Shown here one piece after another: positions 33,557 to 42,012 of a DNA stretch of 64,000 bases. The translations under genes were made by a program, and so were the position numbers. The notes under the pieces are model-generated. The model saw only the letters and a program-made list of their open reading frames with translations. It did no database searches and was not told the DNA's origin. The DNA lies in NCBI RefSeq assembly GCF_003568665.1, contig NZ_QXMH01000005.1, positions 62,001 through 126,000 on the forward strand, read 5' to 3'. Each line of letters opens with the position of its first letter. Position 1 is the first letter of the stretch. This DNA is from Chitinophaga alhagiae. Its GTDB lineage: Bacteria; Bacteroidota; Bacteroidia; Chitinophagales; Chitinophagaceae.

Positions 33557-35938
33557 ATGCTGCGTAATTACCTTTTGATCGCTTACCGTAACATTGTCAA
33601 GCACAAGCTGTTCACCTTCATCAATATATTCGGCCTTGCCCTCAGCATGACGGTGTGTATGATGGTGATCAACAGCACGGTGAAAGACCTCAGCTACGAT
33701 CACTTCCACCCGCATCCGGAGCGCACCTACCGTATGCTCACGGAGCTGCGCAACCCGCAGGGCGACCGTTTCCGGATGGCCAGCTCTCCCCTGCCGCTGG
33801 AGCAGGCAGTGGCCGCGGAAAACAATATTGCGGCAGCCGTGGCGCGCATTTACCCGGCGTTGAAGGGCAAAGCCGCCGTCAACGAAAAGGAGCTGTATGT
33901 GAACGGGGCTTTTACCTCCCCTGCTTTCTTCCGGGTGTTCGGGTTCACCCTGGCCCGGGGCAACGCCGCTACGGCCCTTCAGCAGCCCAACAGCGTGATA
34001 CTGAGCCACGAAATGGCGCAGCGTTTTTTCGGCAGCGCCAACCCTGTGGGCAAAGTGCTGTCTATGGGCGCGCTGGGCAACTACCAGGTCACCGGCGTGC
34101 TCAGCCCCCGCGTACACCGTTCCCACATAGATTTTGATGCCTATGCTTCAGACGCCACCATTGCGCAGCTGGAAAAATCGAACGTGCTGAAAGAGGCATT
34201 GCAGCAATGGGGCTCTTACATGGACGCCTATACGTACGTGCTGCTGCAGCCGCAGGTAAAACCCGCCGTGCTGGAAGCATTCCTGGCGCAGGTGGCCCGC
34301 GGCCTGTATAAAGACCCCTCGCAGGGCACCATCAGCTTTCCCCTGCAGGAACTGGGGAGCATTACCCCTTCGTGGGACGATACGTATAACAACCTCGGCA
34401 GCGGCGCCACCTGGGGAAAAATGATGGCGGCCATTGGCGTGGGCCTCATTGTGCTGATATCCGCCTGTTTCAATTATACCAATCTTTCCATAGCCCGTTC
34501 CCTCACCCGCGCGCGGGAAGTGGGCATCCGGAAAGTATCCGGCGCCACGCGCCTACAGGTGTTCCGCCAGTACATACTGGAAGCGGTGCTCACCTCCATG
34601 CTGGCCCTGGGCGTGGCTGTTGTGCTGCTGCGGCTCATCCGCCAGGCAAATCTTTTTAACCAGGAGGCAGACAGTTATCCGCCGCCTGTTTCGCTCTGGC
34701 AGATGGGGCTCCTGTTGCTGGCTTTCAGCCTTTTTACAGGCCTGCTGGCGGGCAGCCTCCCCGCCTGGATACTCTCCGCCTTCAAGCCCGCCCAGGTGCT
34801 GAAAAGCATGCCTTCTTACCGCCTGTTCGGCAGAATGAACCTGCGCAAGGGGTTGATCATTTTCCAGTTGTCCCTTTCCCTGCTGATCACCATTACGCTG
34901 TTTACCATGTACCGCCAGTTTGCCTTTATGGCCACGGCAGACCCTGGTTTCAGGGCAGACAACATTCTGACCATAGACCTGCAGGGCCATCCGCCCAACC
35001 TCCTCAAACAGGAGCTGACGGCGCTCTCCGGCGTGCAGGCCGCCGCGGCCACATCCGGCAACTTTGGCCGGTTCAGGGGCAGCCGCATGGCACTGGCCGC
35101 CAGCCGCGCAGATAAACCCCAGCAGTTCAGTTACTATGATGCGGATGCCGCGTTCATACCCATGCTGGGCCTGCAACTGGCGGCGGGAGAAAACTTTCTG
35201 CCGCAGCAGCACTCAGCGCAGTTGCTGCTGAACGAAGCGGCCGCCCTGGCGCTGGGCTTCAAGTCGGCGCCGGACGCCGTGGGGCGCATGGTATGGCTCA
35301 ACGATTCTGTACAGGCGCCCATACGCGGCGTGCTGAAAGACTTTCATTACGAAAATATGGGCGTTCGCATAGCGCCGCTGGTGTTCCGCTCAACGGGCGA
35401 AGGCTACGGCCTGGTGAACCTGCAGGTGAGCACGGGCAACCGCGCGCAATTCATGCGGCAGGTGGCCGCCGCCTGGCAAAAGCTGTACCCCGGCGCGCCC
35501 GTAAAAGCAAGCTGGCTGAAGGAATCGCTGTATGAAGACCAGATGCATTGGGGAGATATTTCTTTCCTTGGGTACCTGGCGGCCATGACCATTGTGATTG
35601 CCGCCATGGGGCTGCTGGCGCTGGTGATATACACCAACTGGCTGCGCAAAAAGGAAATTGGCGTGCGCAAGGTGATGGGGGCGGATGTAAAAAGCCTGGT
35701 GCTGCTGCTGTCAAGAGGGTTCCTGTCGCTCGTTGTTATCTCCGGCTGTATTGCGCTGCCCATCGGTTACCTGGCCGGCCGCCTCTTTCTCCAGAACTTT
35801 GCCCTGCGGGTAGATTTTGGCCTGGGCAGCATACTGGCGTGTTTCGGCGTTTTGCTGGCCATTGCCATGCTCACCATTGTTTCCCAAACCTGGCGGGCAG
35901 CCAACGCCAACCCGGTAGAAAGTTTGAAAAACGACTAG
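33557..35938 (+). CDS. ABC transporter permease of the FtsX/MacB type
   Basis: A 793-residue protein with two FtsX units. Each has a helix before a large periplasmic MacB-like domain and three helices after it: helix 1 near 20-40, helices near 290-310, 345-365, 385-410; then near 430-450, 680-700, 730-750, 765-785. Signature stretches are ARSLTRAREVGIRKVSGATRLQ and RKKEIGVRKVMGAD. No ATPase gene is adjacent, which is usual for the many copies in Bacteroidota; a shared ATPase is likely. Related proteins export peptides or act as mechanotransducers. The substrate is unknown. Confidence 0.93.
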   Translation: MLRNYLLIAYRNIVKHKLFTFINIFGLALSMTVCMMVINSTVKDLSYDHFHPHPERTYRMLTELRNPQGDRFRMASSPLPLEQAVAAENNIAAAVARIYPALKGKAAVNEKELYVNGAFTSPAFFRVFGFTLARGNAATALQQPNSVILSHEMAQRFFGSANPVGKVLSMGALGNYQVTGVLSPRVHRSHIDFDAYASDATIAQLEKSNVLKEALQQWGSYMDAYTYVLLQPQVKPAVLEAFLAQVARGLYKDPSQGTISFPLQELGSITPSWDDTYNNLGSGATWGKMMAAIGVGLIVLISACFNYTNLSIARSLTRAREVGIRKVSGATRLQVFRQYILEAVLTSMLALGVAVVLLRLIRQANLFNQEADSYPPPVSLWQMGLLLLAFSLFTGLLAGSLPAWILSAFKPAQVLKSMPSYRLFGRMNLRKGLIIFQLSLSLLITITLFTMYRQFAFMATADPGFRADNILTIDLQGHPPNLLKQELTALSGVQAAAATSGNFGRFRGSRMALAASRADKPQQFSYYDADAAFIPMLGLQLAAGENFLPQQHSAQLLLNEAAALALGFKSAPDAVGRMVWLNDSVQAPIRGVLKDFHYENMGVRIAPLVFRSTGEGYGLVNLQVSTGNRAQFMRQVAAAWQKLYPGAPVKASWLKESLYEDQMHWGDISFLGYLAAMTIVIAAMGLLALVIYTNWLRKKEIGVRKVMGADVKSLVLLLSRGFLSLVVISGCIALPIGYLAGRLFLQNFALRVDFGLGSILACFGVLLAIAMLTIVSQTWRAANANPVESLKND

Positions 35939-35955
35939 TCTCTCCCATGTATAAT

Positions 35956-36100
35956 GAAAGGCGCCGCCGGCATGCCGGGGCGCTTTTCCCGTGCATTTGC
36001 GCCGGGTGCATAAAAAAAGACGCTGCCGTTCCCGGTAGCGCCTTTCTGCATTTGCGCCGGGCACAAAAAAAAGCGCCGCCGTTACCGGCAGCGCCTTTCT
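35956..36100 (-). terminator. Three tandem terminator hairpins downstream of pyrB
   Basis: Three GC-rich hairpins (about 35956-35988, 36011-36046, 36066-36100) repeat with a period of about 55 bp, sharing gcatttgcgccggg between units. On the reverse strand the two nearest pyrB end in seven or eight T; the outermost also works for the forward FtsX gene (TTTT). The array was evidently made by tandem duplication. Confidence 0.8.
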
Positions 36101-36123
36101 GTATCGTTATTCGTAGTAGTGCC

Positions 36124-37050
36124 TTAATCTTCTTTCCTGGCCAGCAGGTACAGCACCGCCATGCGGGTAGCCACACCGTTCTCTACCTGGTCAAGGATGA
36201 TGGACTGGCCGGAGTCCGCCACATCGGAGCTTAGTTCCACACCGCGGTTAATAGGCCCCGGGTGCATGATCACAATTTCTTTCTGCAGGCTGTCCAGCAA
36301 CTGCCGGTTTACCCCGTAAGCCAGTGAATATTCCCGCAGGGAAGAGAACAGCGGCATGTTCTGCCTTTCCAGCTGTATGCGCAGCACGTTGGCCACATCG
36401 CACCAGTTGAGCGCTTCGCGTATATTGTATGTTACGTTCACGCCAAGGGCCTCTGCAATATATTTCGGGATGAGCGTGGGCGGGCCGGCTACCGTCACTT
36501 CCGCGCCCAGCTTCTTGAGGCAGTAAATGTTGGAGAGCGCTACCCGCGAGTGCATGATATCACCGCAGATGGCTACTTTTTTGCCCTCCACGCTGCCCAG
36601 CCTTTCACGGATGGAATAAGCGTCCAGCAAAGCCTGCGTGGGGTGTTCATTGATACCGTCTCCCGCGTTCACAATGGGCACATTGATGTGTTTGCTGAGA
36701 AAATGCGGCGCGCCTGTAGCGGAGTGCCGCATCACCACCAGGTCTACCTTCATGGAAAGGATATTGTTGACCGTGTCTATCAGCGTTTCCCCTTTGGATA
36801 CGGAAGAGCCGGACGCGGAAAAGTTCACCACATCGGCGCCCAGCCGTTTCTCCGCCAGTTCGAACGAAATGCGGGTGCGGGTGGAGTTCTCAAAAAATAC
36901 GTTAACGATGGTGGTATCCCGCAGCGAGGGGACCTTCTTGATGGGCCTTTGTAAAACGTCCTTAAATTGATCGGCTGTTTTGAAAATTAGCTCTATATCC
37001 GAACGCTTCAGATCGCGTATACCTAACAGATGTTTAGCAGACAGTGACAT
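36124..37050 (-). CDS. pyrB: Aspartate carbamoyltransferase, catalytic subunit
   Basis: PyrB joins carbamoyl phosphate and aspartate, the committed step of pyrimidine synthesis. Motifs seen: FFENSTRTRISFELAEKRLGA (carbamoyl-phosphate loop, shown whole in 20-plus residues is avoided; key S-T-R-T-R), NAGDGINEHPTQALLD and MHPGPINRGVE. The 308-residue length is normal. The ATG at 37050 (MSLSAKHLLG) fits the family; a TTG further upstream overlaps the -7 box. It follows pyrR by 23 bp, and a promoter may lie inside the end of pyrR (37060-37090). No pyrI is adjacent. Confidence 0.96.
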   Translation of the reverse strand: MSLSAKHLLGIRDLKRSDIELIFKTADQFKDVLQRPIKKVPSLRDTTIVNVFFENSTRTRISFELAEKRLGADVVNFSASGSSVSKGETLIDTVNNILSMKVDLVVMRHSATGAPHFLSKHINVPIVNAGDGINEHPTQALLDAYSIRERLGSVEGKKVAICGDIMHSRVALSNIYCLKKLGAEVTVAGPPTLIPKYIAEALGVNVTYNIREALNWCDVANVLRIQLERQNMPLFSSLREYSLAYGVNRQLLDSLQKEIVIMHPGPINRGVELSSDVADSGQSIILDQVENGVATRMAVLYLLARKED

Positions 37051-37059
37051 TCTAGGATG

Positions 37060-37090
37060 CAAATATAAATGAATTAGGCAATCAATACAA
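37060..37090 (-). promoter_or_regulatory. Possible internal promoter for pyrB
   Basis: Reverse strand TTG, 20 bases, TATATTTG, matching the Bacteroidota consensus. The -7 box ends 9 bp from the pyrB ATG, so the transcript would be almost leaderless. It overlaps the last codons of pyrR. Confidence 0.45.
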
Positions 37091-37604
37091 CTTCGTCTTT
37101 CCCGTCCCGCTCCTTCCAGAGCACTTTCACCTTTTCCGTGATGATAGCGTCTATGGTGCGGCCGGTGTAAGTAGGCTGAATGGGCAGCTCGCGGCTGAAG
37201 CGCCGGTCTATCAGCACCAGCAGCTCTACGGTAGCGGGCCGGCCAAAATCAAGCATGGCGTCCATGGCGGAGCGGATGGTGCGGCCGGTGTACAGCACAT
37301 CGTCTACCAGCACCACATGTTTGTTCTCTATGGAAAAATCAATATCCGTTTCGTTGGGCGTATGGAAGCCTTTGCCGCTCTTGTAATCGTCCCGGTAAAA
37401 AGTAATGTCCAGCTTTCCGTAAGGTACCTGTACGCCGGGCAGCAGCGTCTGGAGCTGATGATAGATCCTGTCTGACAAATAAATGCCCCTCGGTTGCAGG
37501 CCGATCAGTACGGTGTTGGTGAACTGCGGGTGGTTCTCGATCAACTGGTGGCTCAACCTGTCGATGGTAATTGCTAATTGCCGATCCGTCAAAATAGATT
37601 TCAA
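37074..37604 (-). CDS. pyrR: PyrR: pyrimidine operon regulator and uracil phosphoribosyltransferase
   Basis: The PRPP-binding motif VLVDDVLYTGRTIRSAMDA is clear near residue 100, and GLQPRGIYLSDRIYHQL fits the PyrR fold. PyrR makes UMP from uracil and in Firmicutes binds pyr mRNA to attenuate it. Its position directly before pyrB suggests a regulatory link here also, although I found no clear attenuator in the short leader. The start is the TTG at 37604 (TTG AAA TCT ATT), which gives KSILTDRQLAITIDRL as in homologues; there is no upstream ATG. A TATTTTTG -7-like motif lies at 37627-37634. The 176-residue length is normal. Confidence 0.93.
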   Translation of the reverse strand: MKSILTDRQLAITIDRLSHQLIENHPQFTNTVLIGLQPRGIYLSDRIYHQLQTLLPGVQVPYGKLDITFYRDDYKSGKGFHTPNETDIDFSIENKHVVLVDDVLYTGRTIRSAMDAMLDFGRPATVELLVLIDRRFSRELPIQPTYTGRTIDAIITEKVKVLWKERDGKDEVVLIA

Positions 37605-37766
37605 AACAAACTGGGTTTTAGATGCTCAAAAATAACGATTAAAGGGGCAGAATAAAAAAGGAAAGATGGAGGGGACGTTGTAACACGTATATGTCATTAA
37701 CATAATATTAAGGAATGGCGGTACCGAAATTGCGCATTCCAGCAGGTTAACTAAAACATTCGTTTT

Positions 37767-38444
37767 ATGAAAAAAAGTTACGTGACCCTTGCCCTTACGG
37801 CAACCATGCTTACCCTTTGCACTGCTCCTCTCCTGGCCCAGGACGCGCCGAAAGAAAAAAAGTTCTTTGTTGGCAGCGGGTTCAATTATTCGAGCCACAC
37901 CACCCAGCGCTTTATGCTGGATGGCAACGGAGTGCCCACCGGCGTTACAGAAAGCCGAACCAGCAGCTGGGGCATTTCCCCGCAGTTCGGCTGGTTCCTG
38001 CGGCCCAATTTTGCCATTGGCGTGGAAGCCAGTTACTACAATTCGTCTCTTTTTGAAGAAGACAAGCCTTACCTGAACTGGAGCGCCGGCCCGTTTGCCC
38101 GCTACATTATTCCCTTATGGAAAACGCCGCTTGAAATTTTTAATGACGCTGTGATCTCCTATGGCGGTGGAAAGAATTACGTTTCAGGCCCCAGCCACTA
38201 TTATCTTTCAAAAACGCGAAGGGCGGAGATAGCCTACAGGCCGGGCCTGCAGTGCAGGCTGAGGCATAACATCAATTTGCTGGCCTCCCTCGGACCCCTG
38301 CTTAGTTACAGCTATTCCGAACACAGACAGCAGGTATTGTCCGCATCAAACATGCCGGAAACAAAAAGTACCATGCACAACGTAGGTATCAGCAACACGT
38401 TCGATTTCGATAACCTCACCATCGGGGTCAATTTCCTCTTTTAA
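37767..38444 (+). CDS. Outer-membrane beta-barrel protein
   Basis: A signal peptide (about residues 1-24, ending APLLAQ) is followed by alternating amphipathic beta strands, many aromatic-ended turns, and a final strand LTIGVNFLF ending in Phe, the mark of an outer-membrane barrel inserted by BAM. The 225-residue size suits an eight- or ten-strand barrel of the OmpA/OprF-like N-terminal type. Several aromatic residues lie in the strands (FFVGSGFNYSSH). The role is not known; it may be structural or a small pore. It is 55 bp upstream of the exported peroxiredoxin start, same direction. Confidence 0.85.
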   Translation: MKKSYVTLALTATMLTLCTAPLLAQDAPKEKKFFVGSGFNYSSHTTQRFMLDGNGVPTGVTESRTSSWGISPQFGWFLRPNFAIGVEASYYNSSLFEEDKPYLNWSAGPFARYIIPLWKTPLEIFNDAVISYGGGKNYVSGPSHYYLSKTRRAEIAYRPGLQCRLRHNINLLASLGPLLSYSYSEHRQQVLSASNMPETKSTMHNVGISNTFDFDNLTIGVNFLF

Positions 38445-38464
38445 CATTTTGATGTGGTACAGCT

Positions 38465-38494
38465 TTTGTAGCTTTGATACAGATCATATTTTAC
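38465..38494 (+). promoter_or_regulatory. Possible promoter of the peroxiredoxin gene
   Basis: TTTG (38465-38468), 18 bases, then TATTTTAC (38487-38494), near the Bacteroidota consensus. It ends 5 bp before the ATG at 38500, so the transcript would have almost no leader. Confidence 0.4.
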
Positions 38495-38499
38495 GGACC

Positions 38500-39012
38500 A
38501 TGAAAACGTTTCATACCATGCTGCTCACACTGGCCATATTCGGTTTTGGCGCTACCGCCAAGGGACAACTTGCTACCGGCTCCAAAGTGCCTGATTTTGA
38601 ACTGAAAGACCAGGACGGGCATAACTTCCGGTTATCTTCCGCACTGGCCAAAGGCCCTGTGGTGGTGTACTTTTACCCGAAAGACGATACGCCCGGCTGC
38701 ACCAAGGAAGCCTGCTCTTTCAGGGACTCTTTTGAGGCCTTTACAAGCGCGGGCGCGCAGGTAGTGGGTATCAGCGGGGACGATGTAGCCTCCCATAAAA
38801 AGTTTGCGGAGAAATACAAGCTGCCTTTCACCCTGCTGGCGGATACGGACAATAAAGTGCGCAAGCTCTTTGGCGTGCCTAAAACCATGATGTTGCCGGG
38901 CCGCGTTACCTATGTGCTGGACAAGAACGGTGTCATTGTGCACCAGTTCAACTCCCTCACCCAGGCTACGCAGCACGTGGAAGAAGCCATGGCGGCTATC
39001 AAAAAGATGTAA
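38500..39012 (+). CDS. Exported PrxQ/Bcp-type peroxiredoxin
   Basis: Peroxiredoxins reduce peroxides by a reactive cysteine. The motif FYPKDDTPGCTKEACSFRD places the peroxidatic Cys67 and resolving Cys72 (C-x4-C), the PrxQ/Bcp atypical 2-Cys arrangement. Unlike cytoplasmic Bcp, the chain starts with a signal peptide (MKTFHTMLLTLAIFGFGATAKGQ, shown in part), so it should act in the periplasm. The 170-residue length equals Bcp plus this leader. A longer in-frame start at 38449 is rejected because it would place the signal sequence internally. A bidirectional terminator follows at 39038-39071. Confidence 0.92.
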   Translation: MKTFHTMLLTLAIFGFGATAKGQLATGSKVPDFELKDQDGHNFRLSSALAKGPVVVYFYPKDDTPGCTKEACSFRDSFEAFTSAGAQVVGISGDDVASHKKFAEKYKLPFTLLADTDNKVRKLFGVPKTMMLPGRVTYVLDKNGVIVHQFNSLTQATQHVEEAMAAIKKM

Positions 39013-39037
39013 CCGGCCATACCGCCTTCGGAAAAAT

Positions 39038-39071
39038 AACAAAGCCGGTCTCTTGCGAGGCCGGCTTTGTT
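39038..39071. terminator. Bidirectional terminator between peroxiredoxin and P5C dehydrogenase genes
   Basis: Perfect 11-bp arms AACAAAGCCGG/CCGGCTTTGTT with a 12-base interior that can pair further. It lies in the 74-bp convergent gap. The T tracts are short and interrupted, so termination is likely but not certain. Confidence 0.7.
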
Positions 39072-39086
39072 GTTGATGTATATCCT

Positions 39087-40718
39087 TTACGCTTCCTGTA
39101 AGAACGGGTAACGGTAATCCGTAGGCGGTACCAGCGTTTCCTTCACTGTTCTGGCGCTCAGCCAGCGGTAAAGGTTCAGCTGTGAACCGGCCTTGTCATT
39201 GGTGCCGGATGCGCGGGCGCCGCCGAAAGGCTGCTGCCCTACCACCGCGCCGGTGGGCTTGTCGTTAATATAGAAGTTGCCGGCCGCGTTCACCAGCTTG
39301 CGCGTAGCCAGCTCAATGGCATAACGGTCTTGCGCAATAATGGAACCGGTGAGGGCGTAGGTGCTGGTACGGTCTACCAGCTCCAGGGTCTCTTCATATT
39401 TTTCCGCATCATACGTGTAAACGGTCAGCACCGGCCCAAAGATCTCCTCGCACATGGTTACGTAGTTCGGGTCTGTGGTGGCTATCACCGTAGGTTCTAT
39501 GAAATAGCCGGCGGATTTATCGTAGTGGCCGCCCGCAACGATCTCAGCGGCGGGGTCTTTCTTCGCGTTGTCTATGTACTTCGCAATTTTGTCGAAAGAG
39601 CGCTCGTCTATCACCGCGTTGATGAAGTTGGAGAAATCTTCCGTGGTGCCCATCTTCATGGTTTTCAGCGTGGCTGCCAGCTTACTTTTGATCTCATCTG
39701 CCATATTATCCGGCAGGTACGCGCGGGAAGCGGCGGAGCATTTCTGGCCCTGGAACTCGAAGGCGCCGCGGGCAAGGGCGGTTACCACCGTATCTGCATC
39801 CGCGGAACGGTGTACCATTACAAAGTCTTTACCGCCTGTTTCCCCAACAATGCGGGGATACGTTTTGTATTTGGCAATGTTGCCGCCAATGGTCTTCCAC
39901 ATGGTCTGGAACACGCCGGTGGAGCCGGTAAAATGGATGCCGGCAAAGTCCGGGTGAGTAAAACAAACGTCTCCGATCAGGGGTCCGTCTGCATATACGA
40001 GGTTGATCACCCCGTCTGGCAGGCCGGCTTCCATGAGCACTTTCATGAAGAAGCTGGCATGGTATACCTGTGTGTTGGCCGGTTTCCAGACCACTACGTT
40101 GCCGCACATGGCGGCGGAGGTGGGCAGGTTGCCGCCAATGGCGGAAAAGTTGAAAGGCGTAACGGCCAGTACAAAACCTTCCAGCGGGCGGTACTCCAGG
40201 CGGTTGTGTACGCCGGGAGAGCTGGCAGGCTGCTGCCGGTAAATTTCTGTGAGGTAATGTACGTTGAAACGGAGGAAATCGATCAGTTCGCAGGCGCTGT
40301 CTATTTCCGCCTGGAAGGCATTTTTGCTCTGCCCCAGCATGGTGGCGGCATTGGTATGCGCGCGGTATTTGGTGGCCAGCAGTTCCGCGGCTTTCAGGAA
40401 AACGGCGGCCCGTTGCTCCCAGGGGGTGTCTGCCCATTGCTGCCGTGCCGCCAGCGCGGCGTTGATAGCGGCTGTTACGTGGCTGGCCTCACCCTGGTGA
40501 AAGTGGCCCAGCTTGTGTTTGATCTCGTGCGGGGGGCGAATGTCTACGGTTTTGCCGGTACGTACTTCCTTGCCGCCGATGTACATGGGGATGTCCATTT
40601 CCTGCGCCTTGAAAGCAGCCAGCTGTTTTTTGAGCGCCGCCCTTTCGGGAGAGCCGGGGGCAAAGCTCATAACCGGTTCATTGCCTGGTGCTGCAAAGTC
40701 AAAATAAGCATTGTGCAT
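39087..40718 (-). CDS. 1-pyrroline-5-carboxylate (glutamate semialdehyde) dehydrogenase
   Basis: This NAD-dependent aldehyde dehydrogenase oxidises glutamate semialdehyde to glutamate, the second step of proline and arginine breakdown. The 543-residue length and the N-terminus (NEPVMSFAPGSPER, then MYIGGKEVRTGKTVDIRPPHE) match the ALDH4A1/P5CDH group. Catalytic Cys is in GQKCSAASRAYLP (near residue 320) with the general base Glu in GGKDF/ETGGK upstream. A proline dehydrogenase is not adjacent. It is a single gene closed by the terminator at 39038-39071. Confidence 0.95.
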   Translation of the reverse strand: MHNAYFDFAAPGNEPVMSFAPGSPERAALKKQLAAFKAQEMDIPMYIGGKEVRTGKTVDIRPPHEIKHKLGHFHQGEASHVTAAINAALAARQQWADTPWEQRAAVFLKAAELLATKYRAHTNAATMLGQSKNAFQAEIDSACELIDFLRFNVHYLTEIYRQQPASSPGVHNRLEYRPLEGFVLAVTPFNFSAIGGNLPTSAAMCGNVVVWKPANTQVYHASFFMKVLMEAGLPDGVINLVYADGPLIGDVCFTHPDFAGIHFTGSTGVFQTMWKTIGGNIAKYKTYPRIVGETGGKDFVMVHRSADADTVVTALARGAFEFQGQKCSAASRAYLPDNMADEIKSKLAATLKTMKMGTTEDFSNFINAVIDERSFDKIAKYIDNAKKDPAAEIVAGGHYDKSAGYFIEPTVIATTDPNYVTMCEEIFGPVLTVYTYDAEKYEETLELVDRTSTYALTGSIIAQDRYAIELATRKLVNAAGNFYINDKPTGAVVGQQPFGGARASGTNDKAGSQLNLYRWLSARTVKETLVPPTDYRYPFLQEA

Positions 40719-40776
40719 GGCTTAGATCGTTGTTGTTTCGTGATTCAATATGGTTCTTGCGGCTGATGGTTGGTGC

Positions 40777-41872
40777 TCAGCTTTTTTCTTCTTCTTTCTG
40801 CATCATCAGGTAAGCCTTGATGAAGCCGTCCAGCTCTCCGTCCATAACGGGCTGTACGTTGCCTACTTCATATTCCGTGCGGTGGTCTTTGATCATTTTG
40901 TAAGGATGGAACACGTAAGAACGGATCTGCGAGCCCCATTCAATTTTGCGTTTGTTCGCATTGCTGGCGTTCTTCAGCTCTTCGCGCTTGCGCAGCTCTT
41001 CCTCATACAGGCGGCTTTTCAGCATGGCCAGGGCCTTTGTTCTGTTCTCTCCCTGGGTGCGGGCCTGCTGGCATTCAATGATGATGCCGGAGGGAATGTG
41101 TTTCAGGCGCACCGCGGTCTCTACCTTGTTCACGTTCTGCCCGCCCTTGCCGCCGGAACGGTAAAATTCCCATTCCAGGTCTGCCGGGTTTACTTCTACC
41201 TCAATGGTATCATCTATCAGCGGGTATACAAATACGGAAGCAAAGGACGTGTGCCTGCGCGCGTTGGAATCAAACGGAGAAATGCGTACCAGCCGGTGTA
41301 CCCCGCTTTCCGCTTTCAGCAAGCCATAAGCAAACCCGCCGTCAAACTCCAGCGTGGCTGATTTGATGCCCGCGCCGTCTCCGTACTGCACATCCAGCTC
41401 GCTCACTTTCCAGCCCTGCTTCTCCCCGTACATGCGGTACATGCGCAGCAGCATCTCCGCCCAGTCCTGGCTTTCGGTGCCGCCTGCGCCGGAGTTGATG
41501 GTGAGCACCGCCGGCATCTCGTCTTCCGGCTGGTTCAGGGTGCTTTTAAATTCCAGCCCGTCCAGCTCGTCCAGCGCATGCTGATAGGCCGCGTTCACTT
41601 CTTCTTCCGTGGCTTCTCCTTCTTTCTGGAACTCCAGCAGCACGGCGCTGTCTTCAATAGCCGTGCGTACCTGTTCGTAAAGGTCTACCCAGAACTTGTT
41701 TACCTTGATTTCCTTGAGAATGGCGGTAGCCCTTTCATTGTCATCCCAGAAGCCGGGCGCAAGGGTCATCTGCCGGTCGTTTTCGATCTTGTCTATACGG
41801 TCCCGGACGTTAAAGAAAACCTCCCAGGACATACAAACGGTCCCTTATATCTTTCAGTTGCTCTATTGTCAT
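40777..41872 (-). CDS. prfB: Peptide chain release factor 2, with programmed +1 frameshift
   Basis: RF2 ends translation at UGA and UAA. The body has the GGQ motif ([20 protein letters not shown]) and the codon-recognition domain; [12 protein letters not shown] is the usual RF2 start block. The first 20 codons ([20 protein letters not shown]) lie in another frame, from the ATG at 41872, and end at a TAA (41812-41810); after a +1 shift the chain continues [10 protein letters not shown], matching the E. coli join LRGYL-DYDAKKERLEE. The shifted product has 364 residues, normal for RF2. The ATG at 41832 in the second frame is only a fortuitous start. Confidence 0.95.
41809..41825 (-). promoter_or_regulatory. 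Programmed +1 frameshift site of prfB
   Basis: Read on the reverse strand: GGGAGG, TTTT, then CTT TAA C. This is the RF2 recoding layout (Shine-Dalgarno-like stimulator, slippery CUU, stop, C), but the in-frame stop is UAA where nearly all described sites have UGA. Confidence 0.88.
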
Positions 41873-42012
41873 AAGTGCGCAAAGATAAACCTTTATTAAC
41901 GAATTATGAAACGCGTTTATGCCTGCTAATGCCCTCATTTTTAATACGTAAATTGTAGGTGGCGGACAGTTTGGAAAGGTTTTTGTTAATGAAATGCAAA
42001 TAAAATAACCAC

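Noticed and set aside
39330-40766. 478-codon open frame opposite the P5C dehydrogenase gene
   Set aside because: Antisense shadow; the reverse-strand enzyme carries all catalytic motifs.
41833-41872. prfB starting at the ATG at 41832 without frameshift
   Set aside because: The upstream leader and the CUU UAA C site align exactly with the RF2 recoding pattern, and the resulting protein is full-length.
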